Positions 37,277-45,839 of a stretch of DNA of 64,000 nucleotides are shown piece after piece. Under the pieces are notes generated by a model. That model was not told the origin of the DNA. It did not search any database and worked only from the letters and a program-made list of their open reading frames with translations. Both the position numbers and the translations under genes were made by a program. Each line of letters opens with the position of its first letter. Within the stretch, counting starts at the first letter, position 1. Source of the stretch: Natronohydrobacter sp. (GTDB lineage: Bacteria; Pseudomonadota; Alphaproteobacteria; Rhodobacterales; Rhodobacteraceae); NCBI GenBank assembly GCA_030603695.1, contig JAUVXF010000010.1:1-64000 (forward strand). Direction: 5' to 3'.

Positions 37277-38269
37277 TCACTGCGAAAAGGCGAATTCTGC
37301 CAGCGCCATCCAAAGCGGGATGGACAATAGCGCGACCGGCGTTCCAAGGCTGGTGGATGTGCCGATATAGATTGCAGGATTGGCCGAAGGAATTGCCACA
37401 CGCAAGGTGGGTGGGCCGGAAACATCGGAACTGGAGGCCGCCATCACAGCCAGAATGACCACGCCACCGGGCGAAAAGCCCGTGACCATATGCAAGGCCC
37501 AGCCCACGCCAAAGCCCAAAGCCCCATGCACCAGCGGTGCCAACAGCCCATAGGCGGCATAGACATGGGCCACGCGGCGCAGCTCTGCCAGCCGGGAATA
37601 GGCTTCCATCCCCATCAGCAGCATCAGGATAGACAGGAACCCCCGAAACAGTGGCTCATAAAAGCTGGCATAGACAGGATCAGGCCGCGCCAAAAGGCCC
37701 AGCGCCACACCCAGCAGCAGGGCCGACAGGGCCGCACCGCGCAGGCTTTCCGCGATGATCGCGCGCAGGTTCAGCGCGCCCTTGCCTTTGGCCCGCGCCC
37801 TCTCTGCCAGCACAATCGCTGTCAGAAGTGCGGCAATATCCATAAACGGATACAGCGCGGGAACCCATGCCTCATAGCTTAGCCCGTCTTCTTCCAGCAT
37901 CACCATTCCCGCCGCAAGCGTAGAGGCCGACACCGCCCCGAACAGCCCCGCCGTGGCCACGCTGTCGCCAAAGCGCAGATTGGGCAAAAGCCCCAGCGTG
38001 ATCCGGCCCAGAAAGACAATCCCCACCCCCAATGCAACCGCGGCAAAGGCGGGCAACAGGATATCGCGCAATTCGGCCTCGCGCAGGGCAATCCCCGCAC
38101 CGATGCCGATTTTCAAAAGCAGCACGATCACGATGAACTGATACACCGAATCGGGTATTTCCAAGCGGCTGCCCAAAGCTGCAAGCGCCATGCCTGCCAG
38201 CAAAAACGCCAAAGTTGGTTTCTGAAGCTGTGCCAGAAACACCAGAAAGAAATCTGCAATCATATCCAT
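37277..38269 (-). CDS. sbtA: Sodium-dependent bicarbonate transporter SbtA
   Basis: 330 residues, about ten helices in two inverted halves. LEIPDSVYQFIVIVLLLKIG, FGAVSASTLAAGMVMLE and the late VILAVMAASSSDVSGPPTLR with PSANPAIYIGTSTSLGTPV match the SbtA family. Imports HCO3- with Na+ for inorganic carbon concentration. ATG 38269 follows GGAGCC; the ORF-track start 16 codons upstream was rejected. Divergent from a LysR gene with two palindromes between them. Confidence 0.9.
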   Translation of the reverse strand: MDMIADFFLVFLAQLQKPTLAFLLAGMALAALGSRLEIPDSVYQFIVIVLLLKIGIGAGIALREAELRDILLPAFAAVALGVGIVFLGRITLGLLPNLRFGDSVATAGLFGAVSASTLAAGMVMLEEDGLSYEAWVPALYPFMDIAALLTAIVLAERARAKGKGALNLRAIIAESLRGAALSALLLGVALGLLARPDPVYASFYEPLFRGFLSILMLLMGMEAYSRLAELRRVAHVYAAYGLLAPLVHGALGFGVGWALHMVTGFSPGGVVILAVMAASSSDVSGPPTLRVAIPSANPAIYIGTSTSLGTPVALLSIPLWMALAEFAFSQ

Positions 38270-38321
38270 GCGAAGGCTCCATACCTTGTTCGCAGGGCGG
38301 TAAATCAGAGATTTCACTTAT

Positions 38322-38340
38322 ATAAAATTACATGTTTTAT
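38322..38340. promoter_or_regulatory. Palindrome 1 in the sbtA/LysR gap
   Basis: ATAAAATTACATGTTTTAT: 6-base arms ATAAAA/TTTTAT with 7-base centre, 53 bases upstream of sbtA. Candidate site for the divergent LysR regulator. Confidence 0.5.
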
Positions 38341-38348
38341 GGTTATTT

Positions 38349-38365
38349 GTTCTATTATATAGAAC
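38349..38365. promoter_or_regulatory. Palindrome 2 in the sbtA/LysR gap
   Basis: GTTCTATTATATAGAAC: perfect 7-base arms with TAT centre, 28 bases before the LysR ATG. Fits an autoregulatory LysR site or overlaps its promoter. Confidence 0.5.
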
Positions 38366-38392
38366 TTTTATCGTCACCTGATCGGGAACACC

Positions 38393-39265
38393 ATGGCCCA
38401 TCTGAACCTTCACCACCTGCGCCTGTTCCGCGCCGTGGCCAGTGATGGCACCCTGACAGGGGCGGCACGCGGTTTGAACCTGTCGCAATCGGCGCTATCC
38501 ACCCAGTTGCGCAGCCTTGAAGCCGCGCTTGGCCAAGACCTGTTTGAACGCCGTGGCCGGGGGCTGGTGCTGACAGAGGCGGGGCGGATAGCGCTGGATC
38601 ATGCCGAGGCGATTTTTCGCACCGCAGATGATCTGACCGCCACCTTGCGCGAAACCGGACGCGTGCGCCGCGCCTTGCGCGTGGGCGCGCTGGCCACATT
38701 GTCGCGCAATTTCCAAATGCAATTCCTGCACCCACTGATCGGGCGGGCAGATATTGAAGTGGTGCTGCGCGCTGGCTCTCAGGAAGAATTGTTGCGCGGG
38801 CTAGAAGCGCTGGCGCTGGATGTGGTGCTGACAAATCTTGCCCCCGCACGCGATGCCGCAAGTCATTGGCTGGTGCATAATCTGGATGCGCAGCCTGTCA
38901 GCCTGATCGGCACACCCGCGCGCACCAAGGCCCAAACCCAAGGCCTGCGCGCGCATTTGATGGCCCATCCGCTTATCCTTCCTACGCGTGAAACGGCCCT
39001 GCGGGCGGGGTTTGATGCGCTGACAGGGCAATTGGGCATTACCCCGGCCATTGCCGCCGAAGTGGATGACATGGCCATGATCCGGCTTCTGGCGCGGGCC
39101 GATGCGGGCTTGGCTGTTATTCCCCCGATTGTGGTGCAGGATGAATTGCAATCTGGCGCATTGGTCGAACTCGCACGGCTGGAGGGGCTGCGCGAAAACT
39201 TTCTGGCCGTCACCTTGCAGCGCCGCTTTCCCAACCCGCTATTGGCAGAGGTGTTGGGCGGATGA
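38393..39265 (+). CDS. LysR-family regulator, NhaR-like, divergent from sbtAB
   Basis: 290 residues. Helix-turn-helix at 20-40 (LTGAARGLNLSQSALSTQLR), followed by LFERRGRGLVLTEAGRIALDHAEAIF, a wording closest to NhaR-type LysR proteins, which respond to sodium. The C-terminal effector domain (about 90-290) is complete. Its place opposite sbtAB suggests that it controls bicarbonate uptake, perhaps with Na+ or a carbon metabolite as signal (inference). Confidence 0.82.
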   Translation: MAHLNLHHLRLFRAVASDGTLTGAARGLNLSQSALSTQLRSLEAALGQDLFERRGRGLVLTEAGRIALDHAEAIFRTADDLTATLRETGRVRRALRVGALATLSRNFQMQFLHPLIGRADIEVVLRAGSQEELLRGLEALALDVVLTNLAPARDAASHWLVHNLDAQPVSLIGTPARTKAQTQGLRAHLMAHPLILPTRETALRAGFDALTGQLGITPAIAAEVDDMAMIRLLARADAGLAVIPPIVVQDELQSGALVELARLEGLRENFLAVTLQRRFPNPLLAEVLGG

Positions 39266-39284
39266 CATTTGCGCAGAATGCGCC

Positions 39285-40019
39285 CTAGCCTGGCCCACCC
39301 GCACGGCGGGCACGGATTTCACCGCCCAGCTCCAGAGTATAAGCGGCCAATTCATCCAGCGCGCAACTGGCCTGCGCCAGCTGGCCCTGTTCCAGCGCGT
39401 TGGCAAGCCGGGTGTGAAACTCTACAATCCGCGCGCGCGATCTGGCGGTGAAAGTGATCATGTTCATCAAGGGGTGCATGGCCTCTACCGCGCCGGCCAT
39501 ATGCCACGACAGCACGGGGTTGCCGGCCGCATCCACCAGCGCACGGTGAAAAGCCACATCAGAGGCGCAAAACCCCTCGTCACTTAGCCCTTGGCCGCTT
39601 TGGCGCGCAATCTGGGCGCGCAGGCTGGCCAGTTGGGCGGGTGTGCGCCGCGTGCAGGCAAGCGGCAGGCAAGCGCGCTCCAAGGCAAAACGCGCCTCGC
39701 AGGCCGTTTCAAAATCGATAGCGTTCATGGACAGCAACAAGGTGGCCGTTGTGGCCAGATGCTCTTGCGCCTGTGCAAAACTCATCTGGTTCACAAAGGC
39801 GCCCCCGGTTGCGCCGCGCTGCGTGCGGATCAGGTTTTGCGCGGCCAGCCGTTTCAGCGCCTTGCGGATTGTGGGCCTTGAAACACCAAACCGCGCGGCC
39901 AATTCCCCCTCGGAGGGCAAGCGGCCATTTGCAGGCAGGCTGCCTGCCACAATCTCATCCCGGATGGCTTGCGCAATCTGCTGCGAATACTCGCGCGTGC
40001 TGTCGAGATCAGTTTTCAT
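39285..40019 (-). CDS. GntR/FCD-family regulator (FadR-type) divergent from acuI
   Basis: 244 residues. GntR winged helix (about 10-80, SLPANGRLPSEGELAARFGV, SRPTIRKALKRLAAQNLIRT) plus FCD effector domain (about 100-235) with metal-binding His in DVAFHRALVDAAGN. ATG 40019 chosen over the upstream TTG/GTG-type start because the N-terminus then matches family length. It faces acuI across a gap with two near-identical palindromes and presumably represses both genes until an acid or acyl-CoA is present. Confidence 0.87.
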   Translation of the reverse strand: MKTDLDSTREYSQQIAQAIRDEIVAGSLPANGRLPSEGELAARFGVSRPTIRKALKRLAAQNLIRTQRGATGGAFVNQMSFAQAQEHLATTATLLLSMNAIDFETACEARFALERACLPLACTRRTPAQLASLRAQIARQSGQGLSDEGFCASDVAFHRALVDAAGNPVLSWHMAGAVEAMHPLMNMITFTARSRARIVEFHTRLANALEQGQLAQASCALDELAAYTLELGGEIRARRAGGPG

Positions 40020-40048
40020 GATCGGGCCTGTAGAATTGGGGGGCTGTG

Positions 40049-40067
40049 ATAAATGTCTGACATTTAT
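40049..40067. promoter_or_regulatory. Operator palindrome 1 for the GntR regulator
   Basis: ATAAATGTCTGACATTTAT, perfect 9-base arms around a single T. Shares the TGTCNGACA core with the site at 40092-40108. Confidence 0.65.
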
Positions 40068-40091
40068 GTTTTGCAGCACTCTTCCTTGTCT

Positions 40092-40108
40092 GATATGTCA
40101 GACATATC
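40092..40108. promoter_or_regulatory. Operator palindrome 2 for the GntR regulator
   Basis: GATATGTCAGACATATC, perfect 8-base arms around a single A, 64 bases before the acuI ATG and 42 bases (four helical turns) centre-to-centre from the first palindrome. Confidence 0.65.
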
Positions 40109-40171
40109 ACGGCCCAGCCACGCCGCAAAGTGCTTTGCAGGCCGCCCCTCGCCCAAAACCCCGGAGGATTC

Positions 40172-41164
40172 ATGCAGTTTAACGCCCTGATTGTGGAAAA
40201 AGACGCCGACGGCAAAACCCATGCGGCTGTCCAGCAGATTGACGAAAGCCAATTGCCTGCGGGCGATGTGACAGTGGCCGTTGAATATTCAACCGTCAAT
40301 TACAAGGATGGCCTGTGCCTTGGCCCCGGTGGCGGGCTGGTGCGCAATTACCCCCATGTGCCGGGCATAGATTTTGCGGGCACTGTCACGGCCTCGGATG
40401 ATGCGCGCTATGCGCCGGGTGACAAAGTGGTGCTCACCGGCTGGCGTGTGGGCGAGGCGCATTGGGGCGGCTATGCCCAGCGCGCGCGGGTAAAGGCGGA
40501 TTGGCTTGTGCCGCTGGCGAAGGGCATGACCACCCGGCAGGCGATGGCCGTGGGCACAGCCGGATTTACCGCCATGCTGGCCGTGATGGCGCTGGAAGAT
40601 CACGGGCTAAAGCCGGGTGATGGGCCTGTGCTGGTTACGGGCGCGGCAGGGGGTGTTGGCTCTGTCGCGGTGGCGCTGCTGGCGGCGCTGGGGCATGAGG
40701 TGGCGGCTGTCACTGGGCGGCCAGAGGCGGAAGCTTATTTGCGCGATCTGGGCGCAAGCCAGATCGTGCCGCGCGAGATGATCAATGAAACCACAAAGCG
40801 GCCACTGGAATCCGAAATCTGGGCAGGGTGCATCGATTCCGTGGGCGGCGCGATGCTGGCGCGGGTGCTGGGGCAGATGCAATATCGCCGCTCTGTGGCG
40901 GCTGTCGGGCTTGCAGGCGGGGCCAATCTGCCCGCAACCGTTATCCCCTTTCTGCTGCGCGGGGTAAACCTGCTGGGCATAGATTCCGTTCTGCAACCCT
41001 ATGAAAACCGGATGCGCGCTTGGGAAAGGCTGGCCAAAGACCTGCCCATGACCAAGCTGGAAGCCATGATCACCCCCGCCACATTGGCTGATCTGCCCCG
41101 CCTTGGGGCAGAGATTTTGCAAGGCCAGATCAAGGGCCGCGTGGTGGTGGATGTAAACGCCTGA
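40172..41164 (+). CDS. acuI: Acryloyl-CoA reductase-type MDR oxidoreductase (AcuI-like)
   Basis: 330 residues, zinc-free medium-chain reductase. YSTVNYKDGLCLGPGGGLVR, VPGIDFAGTV, TGWRVGEAHWGGYAQRARV and NADPH loop VTGAAGGVGSVAVALL are as in AcuI/YhdH. AcuI reduces acryloyl-CoA to propionyl-CoA in DMSP and 3-hydroxypropionate metabolism and removes toxic acrylate. No dddL, acuR or other DMSP gene is adjacent; a FCD-GntR gene takes the regulator's place. ATG 40172 follows CGGAGGAT; the ORF-track start 14 codons upstream was rejected. Confidence 0.88.
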   Translation: MQFNALIVEKDADGKTHAAVQQIDESQLPAGDVTVAVEYSTVNYKDGLCLGPGGGLVRNYPHVPGIDFAGTVTASDDARYAPGDKVVLTGWRVGEAHWGGYAQRARVKADWLVPLAKGMTTRQAMAVGTAGFTAMLAVMALEDHGLKPGDGPVLVTGAAGGVGSVAVALLAALGHEVAAVTGRPEAEAYLRDLGASQIVPREMINETTKRPLESEIWAGCIDSVGGAMLARVLGQMQYRRSVAAVGLAGGANLPATVIPFLLRGVNLLGIDSVLQPYENRMRAWERLAKDLPMTKLEAMITPATLADLPRLGAEILQGQIKGRVVVDVNA

Positions 41165-41167
41165 AGC

Positions 41168-41201
41168 GGGGGCAGCGCGGCTTGTGCTGCGCGCTACCCC
41201 C
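41168..41201. terminator. Bidirectional hairpin between acuI and bhcD
   Basis: GGGGGCAGCGCG, 10-base loop, CGCGCTACCCCC: 12-bp stem with one G-T type mismatch, placed between two convergent genes. Confidence 0.65.
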
Positions 41202-41237
41202 TTGGCGCGGCGGGCCTCCTCACCCGCCGCACCGTTC

Positions 41238-42200
41238 TCAAAACGTGATCTGCTGCGCCAAACCTTGTTCGCGGGCCAATTCCACGGCGCGCGCGGCCAC
41301 GGCCAGATCTTGCAGGCCAACGCCTGTGCCATCAAACAGCGTGATCTGATCGGCAGATACCCGCCCCGGATGGCTGCCCAAAATCACCGCGCCCAATTCC
41401 ACAATCGCACCCTCGCTCACCAGCCCGGCGGCAATTGCATGCTGCGCCTCGCCAATGCTGATGGATTGCGCCACCTCGTCGGTAAAGACTGTGGCGCGCG
41501 CCAGAATTTCGGGCGCCACCTCCTGCTTGCCCTTGGTATCTGTGCCCATGCAGGCCAGATGCGTGCCGGGGCGGATATGGTCATCTTGCAAGATCGCCTC
41601 GAAACTGGAGGTGATGGTGATGATCACATCCGCCTCGGCCCCCAATCGGGGCAGATCAACAGCTTCAAACGGCAATCCCAGCTCTGCCGCGGTTTCCGCC
41701 AGACGCGGCAGCATTTCAGGGTGCAGGTTCCAGCCAACAACCTTCTCAAACTGACGCTGGCGCGCTGCGGCGCGCAACTGAAACGCGCTTTGATGGCCCG
41801 CGCCGACCATGCCCAACACTTTCGCATCCGCCCGCGCCAGATGCTTGATGGATATGGCAGAGGCCGCCGCCGTGCGCAGCGCTGTCAGCAGATTGCCCCC
41901 CACCATCGCCACAGGTTTGCCGCTATCGGGATCAAACAGATAAACCGTGCTTTGGTGATTGGGGATACCGCGCGCGGCATTGCCGGGGAAATAGCCGCCC
42001 GCTTTCACCCCCAGCACAGCCCCGGCCCTGTCCAGCCCGGATTTGAACCCATATTGCCGCCCCTCGCCCAGCGCCTCGCGCACGACAGGAAAGTTATAGG
42101 CATCGCGCCGCGCCATGGCGGCAAAACACTCTTCAATCGCCTCAAAGGCCGATTGGGCATCCACAAGGCCGGATATGGCGGATTCGGGCACGATCCACAT
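41238..42200 (-). CDS. bhcD: Iminosuccinate reductase BhcD
   Basis: 320 residues, ornithine cyclodeaminase/mu-crystallin fold: GVKAGGYFPGN, VGGNLLTALRTAAASAISI and NAD(P) loop LGMVGAGHQSAFQL. In the beta-hydroxyaspartate cycle BhcD reduces iminosuccinate to L-aspartate with NADH, regenerating the amino donor. Last gene of the bhcABCD run (80 bases behind bhcC). By sequence alone it could be another OCD-family enzyme, but the four-gene context fixes the call. Confidence 0.92.
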   Translation of the reverse strand: MWIVPESAISGLVDAQSAFEAIEECFAAMARRDAYNFPVVREALGEGRQYGFKSGLDRAGAVLGVKAGGYFPGNAARGIPNHQSTVYLFDPDSGKPVAMVGGNLLTALRTAAASAISIKHLARADAKVLGMVGAGHQSAFQLRAAARQRQFEKVVGWNLHPEMLPRLAETAAELGLPFEAVDLPRLGAEADVIITITSSFEAILQDDHIRPGTHLACMGTDTKGKQEVAPEILARATVFTDEVAQSISIGEAQHAIAAGLVSEGAIVELGAVILGSHPGRVSADQITLFDGTGVGLQDLAVAARAVELAREQGLAQQITF

Positions 42201-42280
42201 GGGGGTATTCCTTTATCTTGAAAAGAGGGCGGCTTCAGGCACAAGGCCCAAAGCCGCCATGACAGGGGTTCAAAGCGCGC

Positions 42281-43444
42281 TCAGAAAGCCTTGCCGCGGG
42301 CGGATACGGGCCAAAGCACTTCCACCTTGCCGCCGCGCACACCCACATACCAATCATGGACATTGCAGGTCGGGTCGCAATGGCCGGGCACAAGGCGCAG
42401 CTTGTCATTCACCTTCAGCACATTCTCCAGGTCTTCGACAACCCCGTGTTCGTCAGAGCATTTGACATATTTCACATCATCGCGCCCATAGATCACTGGC
42501 AGGCCACTATCCACCGATTGCGCCTTCAGCCCGGCATCCACAATCGCCTTGCCGGGTTTGGCATGGCTCATCACCGATGTCAGGATAAACAGCGCGTTTT
42601 CCCATTCGCCCTGGTCAATGCGCTTGCCATCCTTGTCCAGAATGCGCCCGTAATCGGCATCCATAAACGCATAAGAGCCGCATTGCAGTTCGTTATACAC
42701 GCCAGATGTGCTTTCAAAATAATAGCTGCCCGTGCCGCCACCGCCAACGATGTCACAGTCCAGTCCCTCTGCGGCCAGTGTATCCACCGCATCTTTCACC
42801 ATGGCCACGGCCACGGCAATCTTGGCCTTGCGGTCTTCATAGCTGTCCATATGCTGCATCGCGCCCTGATAGGCCTGGATACCGGCAAATTTCAGGCCGG
42901 GTGCGGCATCAATCGCCTTGGCAATCTCTACCACGGCGGGGGTGGTGGTCACACCGCACCGGCCTGCACCGCAATCAATCTCCACCAGGCACTCAATCTG
43001 CGTGCCATGCTTCACCGCCGCCGCCGACAGATCGGCCACATTGGCCACATCATCCACACAGCAGATCGCGCGCGCGCCCAGTTTGGGAATACGCGCAAGG
43101 CGGTCAATCTTGGCAGGGTCGCGCACCTGGTTGGAAACAAGCACATCCTTGATCCCCCCACGCGCGAAAACCTCGGCCTCGCTTACCTTCTGGCAGCACA
43201 CACCACAGGCGCCGCCAAGGCTTTCTTGCAGCTTGGCCACATCCACGGATTTGTGCATCTTGCCATGCACCCGATGGCGCATGCCATGGGCGCGGGCATA
43301 ATCGCCCATTTTCTTGATGTTGCGCTCCAAAGCGTCAAGATCAAGCACCAGACACGGCGTCTGGATATCGGCCTCGCTCATGCCCGGCAGCGCTGGCACA
43401 TCATAGCCAACCTCAAGGCCCTCAAATCTGGTCGGTGCGTTCAT
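42281..43444 (-). CDS. bhcC: beta-hydroxyaspartate aldolase BhcC
   Basis: 387 residues of the D-threonine aldolase/alanine racemase-like fold III PLP family. TPCLVLDLDALERNIKKMGD, the PLP Lys region HRVHGKMHKS, VGGGGTGSYYFESTSG and the C-terminal metal-binding PGHCDPTCNVHDWYV are visible. Joins glyoxylate and glycine to (2R,3S)-beta-hydroxyaspartate. Starts 15 bases after bhcB. Confidence 0.94.
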   Translation of the reverse strand: MNAPTRFEGLEVGYDVPALPGMSEADIQTPCLVLDLDALERNIKKMGDYARAHGMRHRVHGKMHKSVDVAKLQESLGGACGVCCQKVSEAEVFARGGIKDVLVSNQVRDPAKIDRLARIPKLGARAICCVDDVANVADLSAAAVKHGTQIECLVEIDCGAGRCGVTTTPAVVEIAKAIDAAPGLKFAGIQAYQGAMQHMDSYEDRKAKIAVAVAMVKDAVDTLAAEGLDCDIVGGGGTGSYYFESTSGVYNELQCGSYAFMDADYGRILDKDGKRIDQGEWENALFILTSVMSHAKPGKAIVDAGLKAQSVDSGLPVIYGRDDVKYVKCSDEHGVVEDLENVLKVNDKLRLVPGHCDPTCNVHDWYVGVRGGKVEVLWPVSARGKAF

Positions 43445-43459
43445 GTCATTCCCCTCAGG

Positions 43460-44431
43460 TTACATCTTGATCCAAGGCAGCGTGTCCATATCGACATTGC
43501 CACCGGTGATAATCACGCCAACACGCTTGCCGGCAAATATCTCTGGGTTTTTCAGGATCGTGGCCAGCGGCACAGCGCAGCTTGCCTCGATCACAATTTT
43601 CATGCGCTGCCATGTCAGCTTCATGGCGGCGATGATCTCCTCTTCCGAGGCCGTCAGAATATCAGTCACATGGTTAGAGACAAAATGCCATGTCAGCTCT
43701 TTCAGCGGCACTTTCAAACCATCTGCAATCGTGACAGGCGCATCATCGGCAATGATATGGCCCGCCTTGAAACTGCGATAGGCATCATCGGCCTGCTCTG
43801 GCTCTGCCGCATAAATCTGCACCTGCGGTGCGATATTGGACAGCGTCAGGCATGTCCCAGACACCATGCCGCCCCCGCCAATCGGTGCGATCACGGCATC
43901 CAGCCCCTCCACCTGCTCCAGCAATTCTTTCGAACAGGTCGCCTGCCCGGCAATCACGCGCGGGTCGTTATAGGGGTGGACAAACTCTGCCCCGGTTGCG
44001 GCCTGCACTTCGGCAAACACCGCCTCGCGCGAGGTGGTGGATGGCTCGCATTCAGTAATGATCCCGCCATAGCCCCGCACCGCGGCTTTCTTGGCCTCTG
44101 GCGCGGTGCGCGGCATCACCACATGGCACGGTATCCCGCGCCGCCCGGCTGCATAGCTCAAAGACAGGGCATGATTGCCGCTCGAATGCGTGGCAACACC
44201 GCGCGCGGCCATCTCCTCAGACAGGCCAAACACGGCATTGGAGGCACCGCGCACCTTGAACGCGCCCGCTTTCTGGAAATTCTCGCATTTGAAGAACAGC
44301 TCTGCCCCCGTCAGCGCATTCAGATAGCTGGAGGTCAGAACCGGTGTGCGGTGAATATAGGGGGCAATCCGCGCATGGGCGGCCAGCACATCGTCATAGT
44401 TCGGAATTATCATGTCATGCAGGTCTTTCAT
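43460..44431 (-). CDS. bhcB: beta-hydroxyaspartate dehydratase BhcB
   Basis: 323 residues, serine/threonine dehydratase fold II PLP enzyme: FFKCENFQKAGAFKVRGASN holds the PLP Lys, THSSGNHALSLSYAAG the phosphate-side loop and PIGGGGMVSGTCLTLS the Gly-rich loop. Dehydrates beta-hydroxyaspartate to iminosuccinate. ATG 44431 (MKDLHDMIIPNYDD) is used; the longer ORF start runs through the intergenic repeat and is not credible. Confidence 0.93.
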   Translation of the reverse strand: MKDLHDMIIPNYDDVLAAHARIAPYIHRTPVLTSSYLNALTGAELFFKCENFQKAGAFKVRGASNAVFGLSEEMAARGVATHSSGNHALSLSYAAGRRGIPCHVVMPRTAPEAKKAAVRGYGGIITECEPSTTSREAVFAEVQAATGAEFVHPYNDPRVIAGQATCSKELLEQVEGLDAVIAPIGGGGMVSGTCLTLSNIAPQVQIYAAEPEQADDAYRSFKAGHIIADDAPVTIADGLKVPLKELTWHFVSNHVTDILTASEEEIIAAMKLTWQRMKIVIEASCAVPLATILKNPEIFAGKRVGVIITGGNVDMDTLPWIKM

Positions 44432-44444
44432 AACCCATCCGCCT

Positions 44445-44504
44445 TTCATCTTGGCAAAAATATCCTGGGGGAGTCGCCCTTGGGCGACGGGGGCAAAGCC
44501 CCCA
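44445..44504 (-). repeat. Dispersed intergenic repeat copy 2 with hairpins, between bhcA and bhcB
   Basis: Read on the minus strand: GGGGGCTTTGCCCCC hairpin, GTCGCCCAAGGGCGAC hairpin, CTCCCCCAG, then GATATTTTTGCCAAGATGAA. The last 20 bases match copy 1 at 34250-34269. It lies inside an operon, so it can act as an mRNA processing or attenuation element between bhcA and bhcB. Confidence 0.65.
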
Positions 44505-45695
44505 TCAGGCCGCAGCCGCCAGCGCGACAGGGGTGGATTTGCGCAGATATTCCTGCGCTGCGGCCACACCTGATCCCAGCGTCACATTCCAGCCCAGATC
44601 GGCCATGCACATCTCTGCCGTGGCCAGGCCCGACAGAAGCATGACATCTGTCAGCATGCCCAGATGGCCAATGCGGAATACCTTTCCCGCCACTTCGCCC
44701 AGGCCCACGCCAAAGGCCACACCGTATTTGGCGGCGGCAAGCTGCACCAGTTCTGTCCCGTTGCACCCCTCTGGCACAAGAACGGCTGTCACTGTATCCG
44801 AATACAGATCAGGGCTGGCAGCACAAGGGCGCATGCCCCATGCGGCAATCGCGCGGCGCGTGGCCTCGGCCAGACGGTGATGGCGGGCATAAACGGCGTC
44901 CAGCCCTTCATCTTCCAAAATCTCTATGGATTTTGCCAAACCCGCAATCAGCCCCACAGCAGGGGTATAGGGGTAGCCACCTGCCGCATAGGATTTCAGC
45001 ATATCGCGAAAATCAAAGAATGTGCGGGGCAGGCCAGCAGTTTCCATTGCCCCCAGCGCCTTGGGCGATACCCCCAGAATGGCCAGCCCGGCAGGCAGCA
45101 TGAACCCTTTTTGCGACCCGGCAACCGCGATATCCACACCCCAACCCGCCATGTCAAACGGCATGGAGCCAATAGACGATACCCCATCCACAAACAGCAT
45201 GGCCGGATGGCCCGCCGCATCCAGCGCGCGGCGAATGCCTGCGATGTCTGAGCGCACGCCCGTGGCGGTTTCGTTATGCGTGGCCAGAACGGCCTTGATC
45301 TTATGGCCTGTGTCTGCGCGCAGCGCGGCTTCAATCGCGCCAAGGGGTGCGCCCTGTCCCCAGGGTGTTTCTATTATCTGCACGTCCAGCCCATGGCGCT
45401 GGCACAAATCAATCCAGCGATGGCTGAACATCCCGAACCGCGCCGCAAGCACAGTATCGCCCTGCGACAGGGTATTGGTGATCGCCGCTTCCCAGCCCCC
45501 TGTCCCGGTCGAAGGCAGGATAATCACTTCACCCGCCCCCATGCCCAGCACGCGGCGCACACCAGCCACAGCGGGTTTGAACATTCTGGCAAATGTGGGC
45601 GAACGGTGGTCGATCGTCGGCATGTCACAGGCTTTGCGAATCTCTTCTGGGATATTCGTGGGGCCTGGGATGAAAACCGGGTTTTGCAGGGACAT
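44505..45695 (-). CDS. bhcA: L-aspartate:glyoxylate aminotransferase BhcA
   Basis: 396 residues, class-V aminotransferase (serine-glyoxylate type): FIPGPTNIPEEIRKACDMPT, LPSTGTGGWEAAITNTLSQG, and the PLP Lys in VAGSQKGFMLPAG. Uses aspartate to convert glyoxylate to glycine, giving oxaloacetate as the product that leaves the cycle. ATG 45695 follows GGAGAG; the ORF start 19 codons upstream lies in the promoter. First gene of the operon, facing bhcR. Confidence 0.94.
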   Translation of the reverse strand: MSLQNPVFIPGPTNIPEEIRKACDMPTIDHRSPTFARMFKPAVAGVRRVLGMGAGEVIILPSTGTGGWEAAITNTLSQGDTVLAARFGMFSHRWIDLCQRHGLDVQIIETPWGQGAPLGAIEAALRADTGHKIKAVLATHNETATGVRSDIAGIRRALDAAGHPAMLFVDGVSSIGSMPFDMAGWGVDIAVAGSQKGFMLPAGLAILGVSPKALGAMETAGLPRTFFDFRDMLKSYAAGGYPYTPAVGLIAGLAKSIEILEDEGLDAVYARHHRLAEATRRAIAAWGMRPCAASPDLYSDTVTAVLVPEGCNGTELVQLAAAKYGVAFGVGLGEVAGKVFRIGHLGMLTDVMLLSGLATAEMCMADLGWNVTLGSGVAAAQEYLRKSTPVALAAAA

Positions 45696-45766
45696 TTTGC
45701 GCTCTCCTCCAGCTACTGCCGAAGAGATGACATGTGCCGTCCTCTTTTGCAATTTTTTTGAAATTG

Positions 45767-45785
45767 TTTTTTGCTATGCGAAAAA
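45767..45785. promoter_or_regulatory. Imperfect palindrome in the bhcA/bhcR gap
   Basis: TTTTTTGCTATGCGAAAAA: TTTTTTGC half-site with an inverted partner carrying one mismatch (GCGAAAAA). About 72 bases upstream of bhcA. Candidate BhcR site. Confidence 0.5.
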
Positions 45786-45839
45786 TACATGCTACAGATT
45801 GAGAATGTTGGATTTTTTGTTTTTCATTGGCTGAAATGG

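Noticed and set aside
42356-44644. 762-residue plus-strand ORF opposite bhcC/bhcB
   Set aside because: Shadow frame of two well-identified genes; rich in His/Arg/Gln with no domain pattern.
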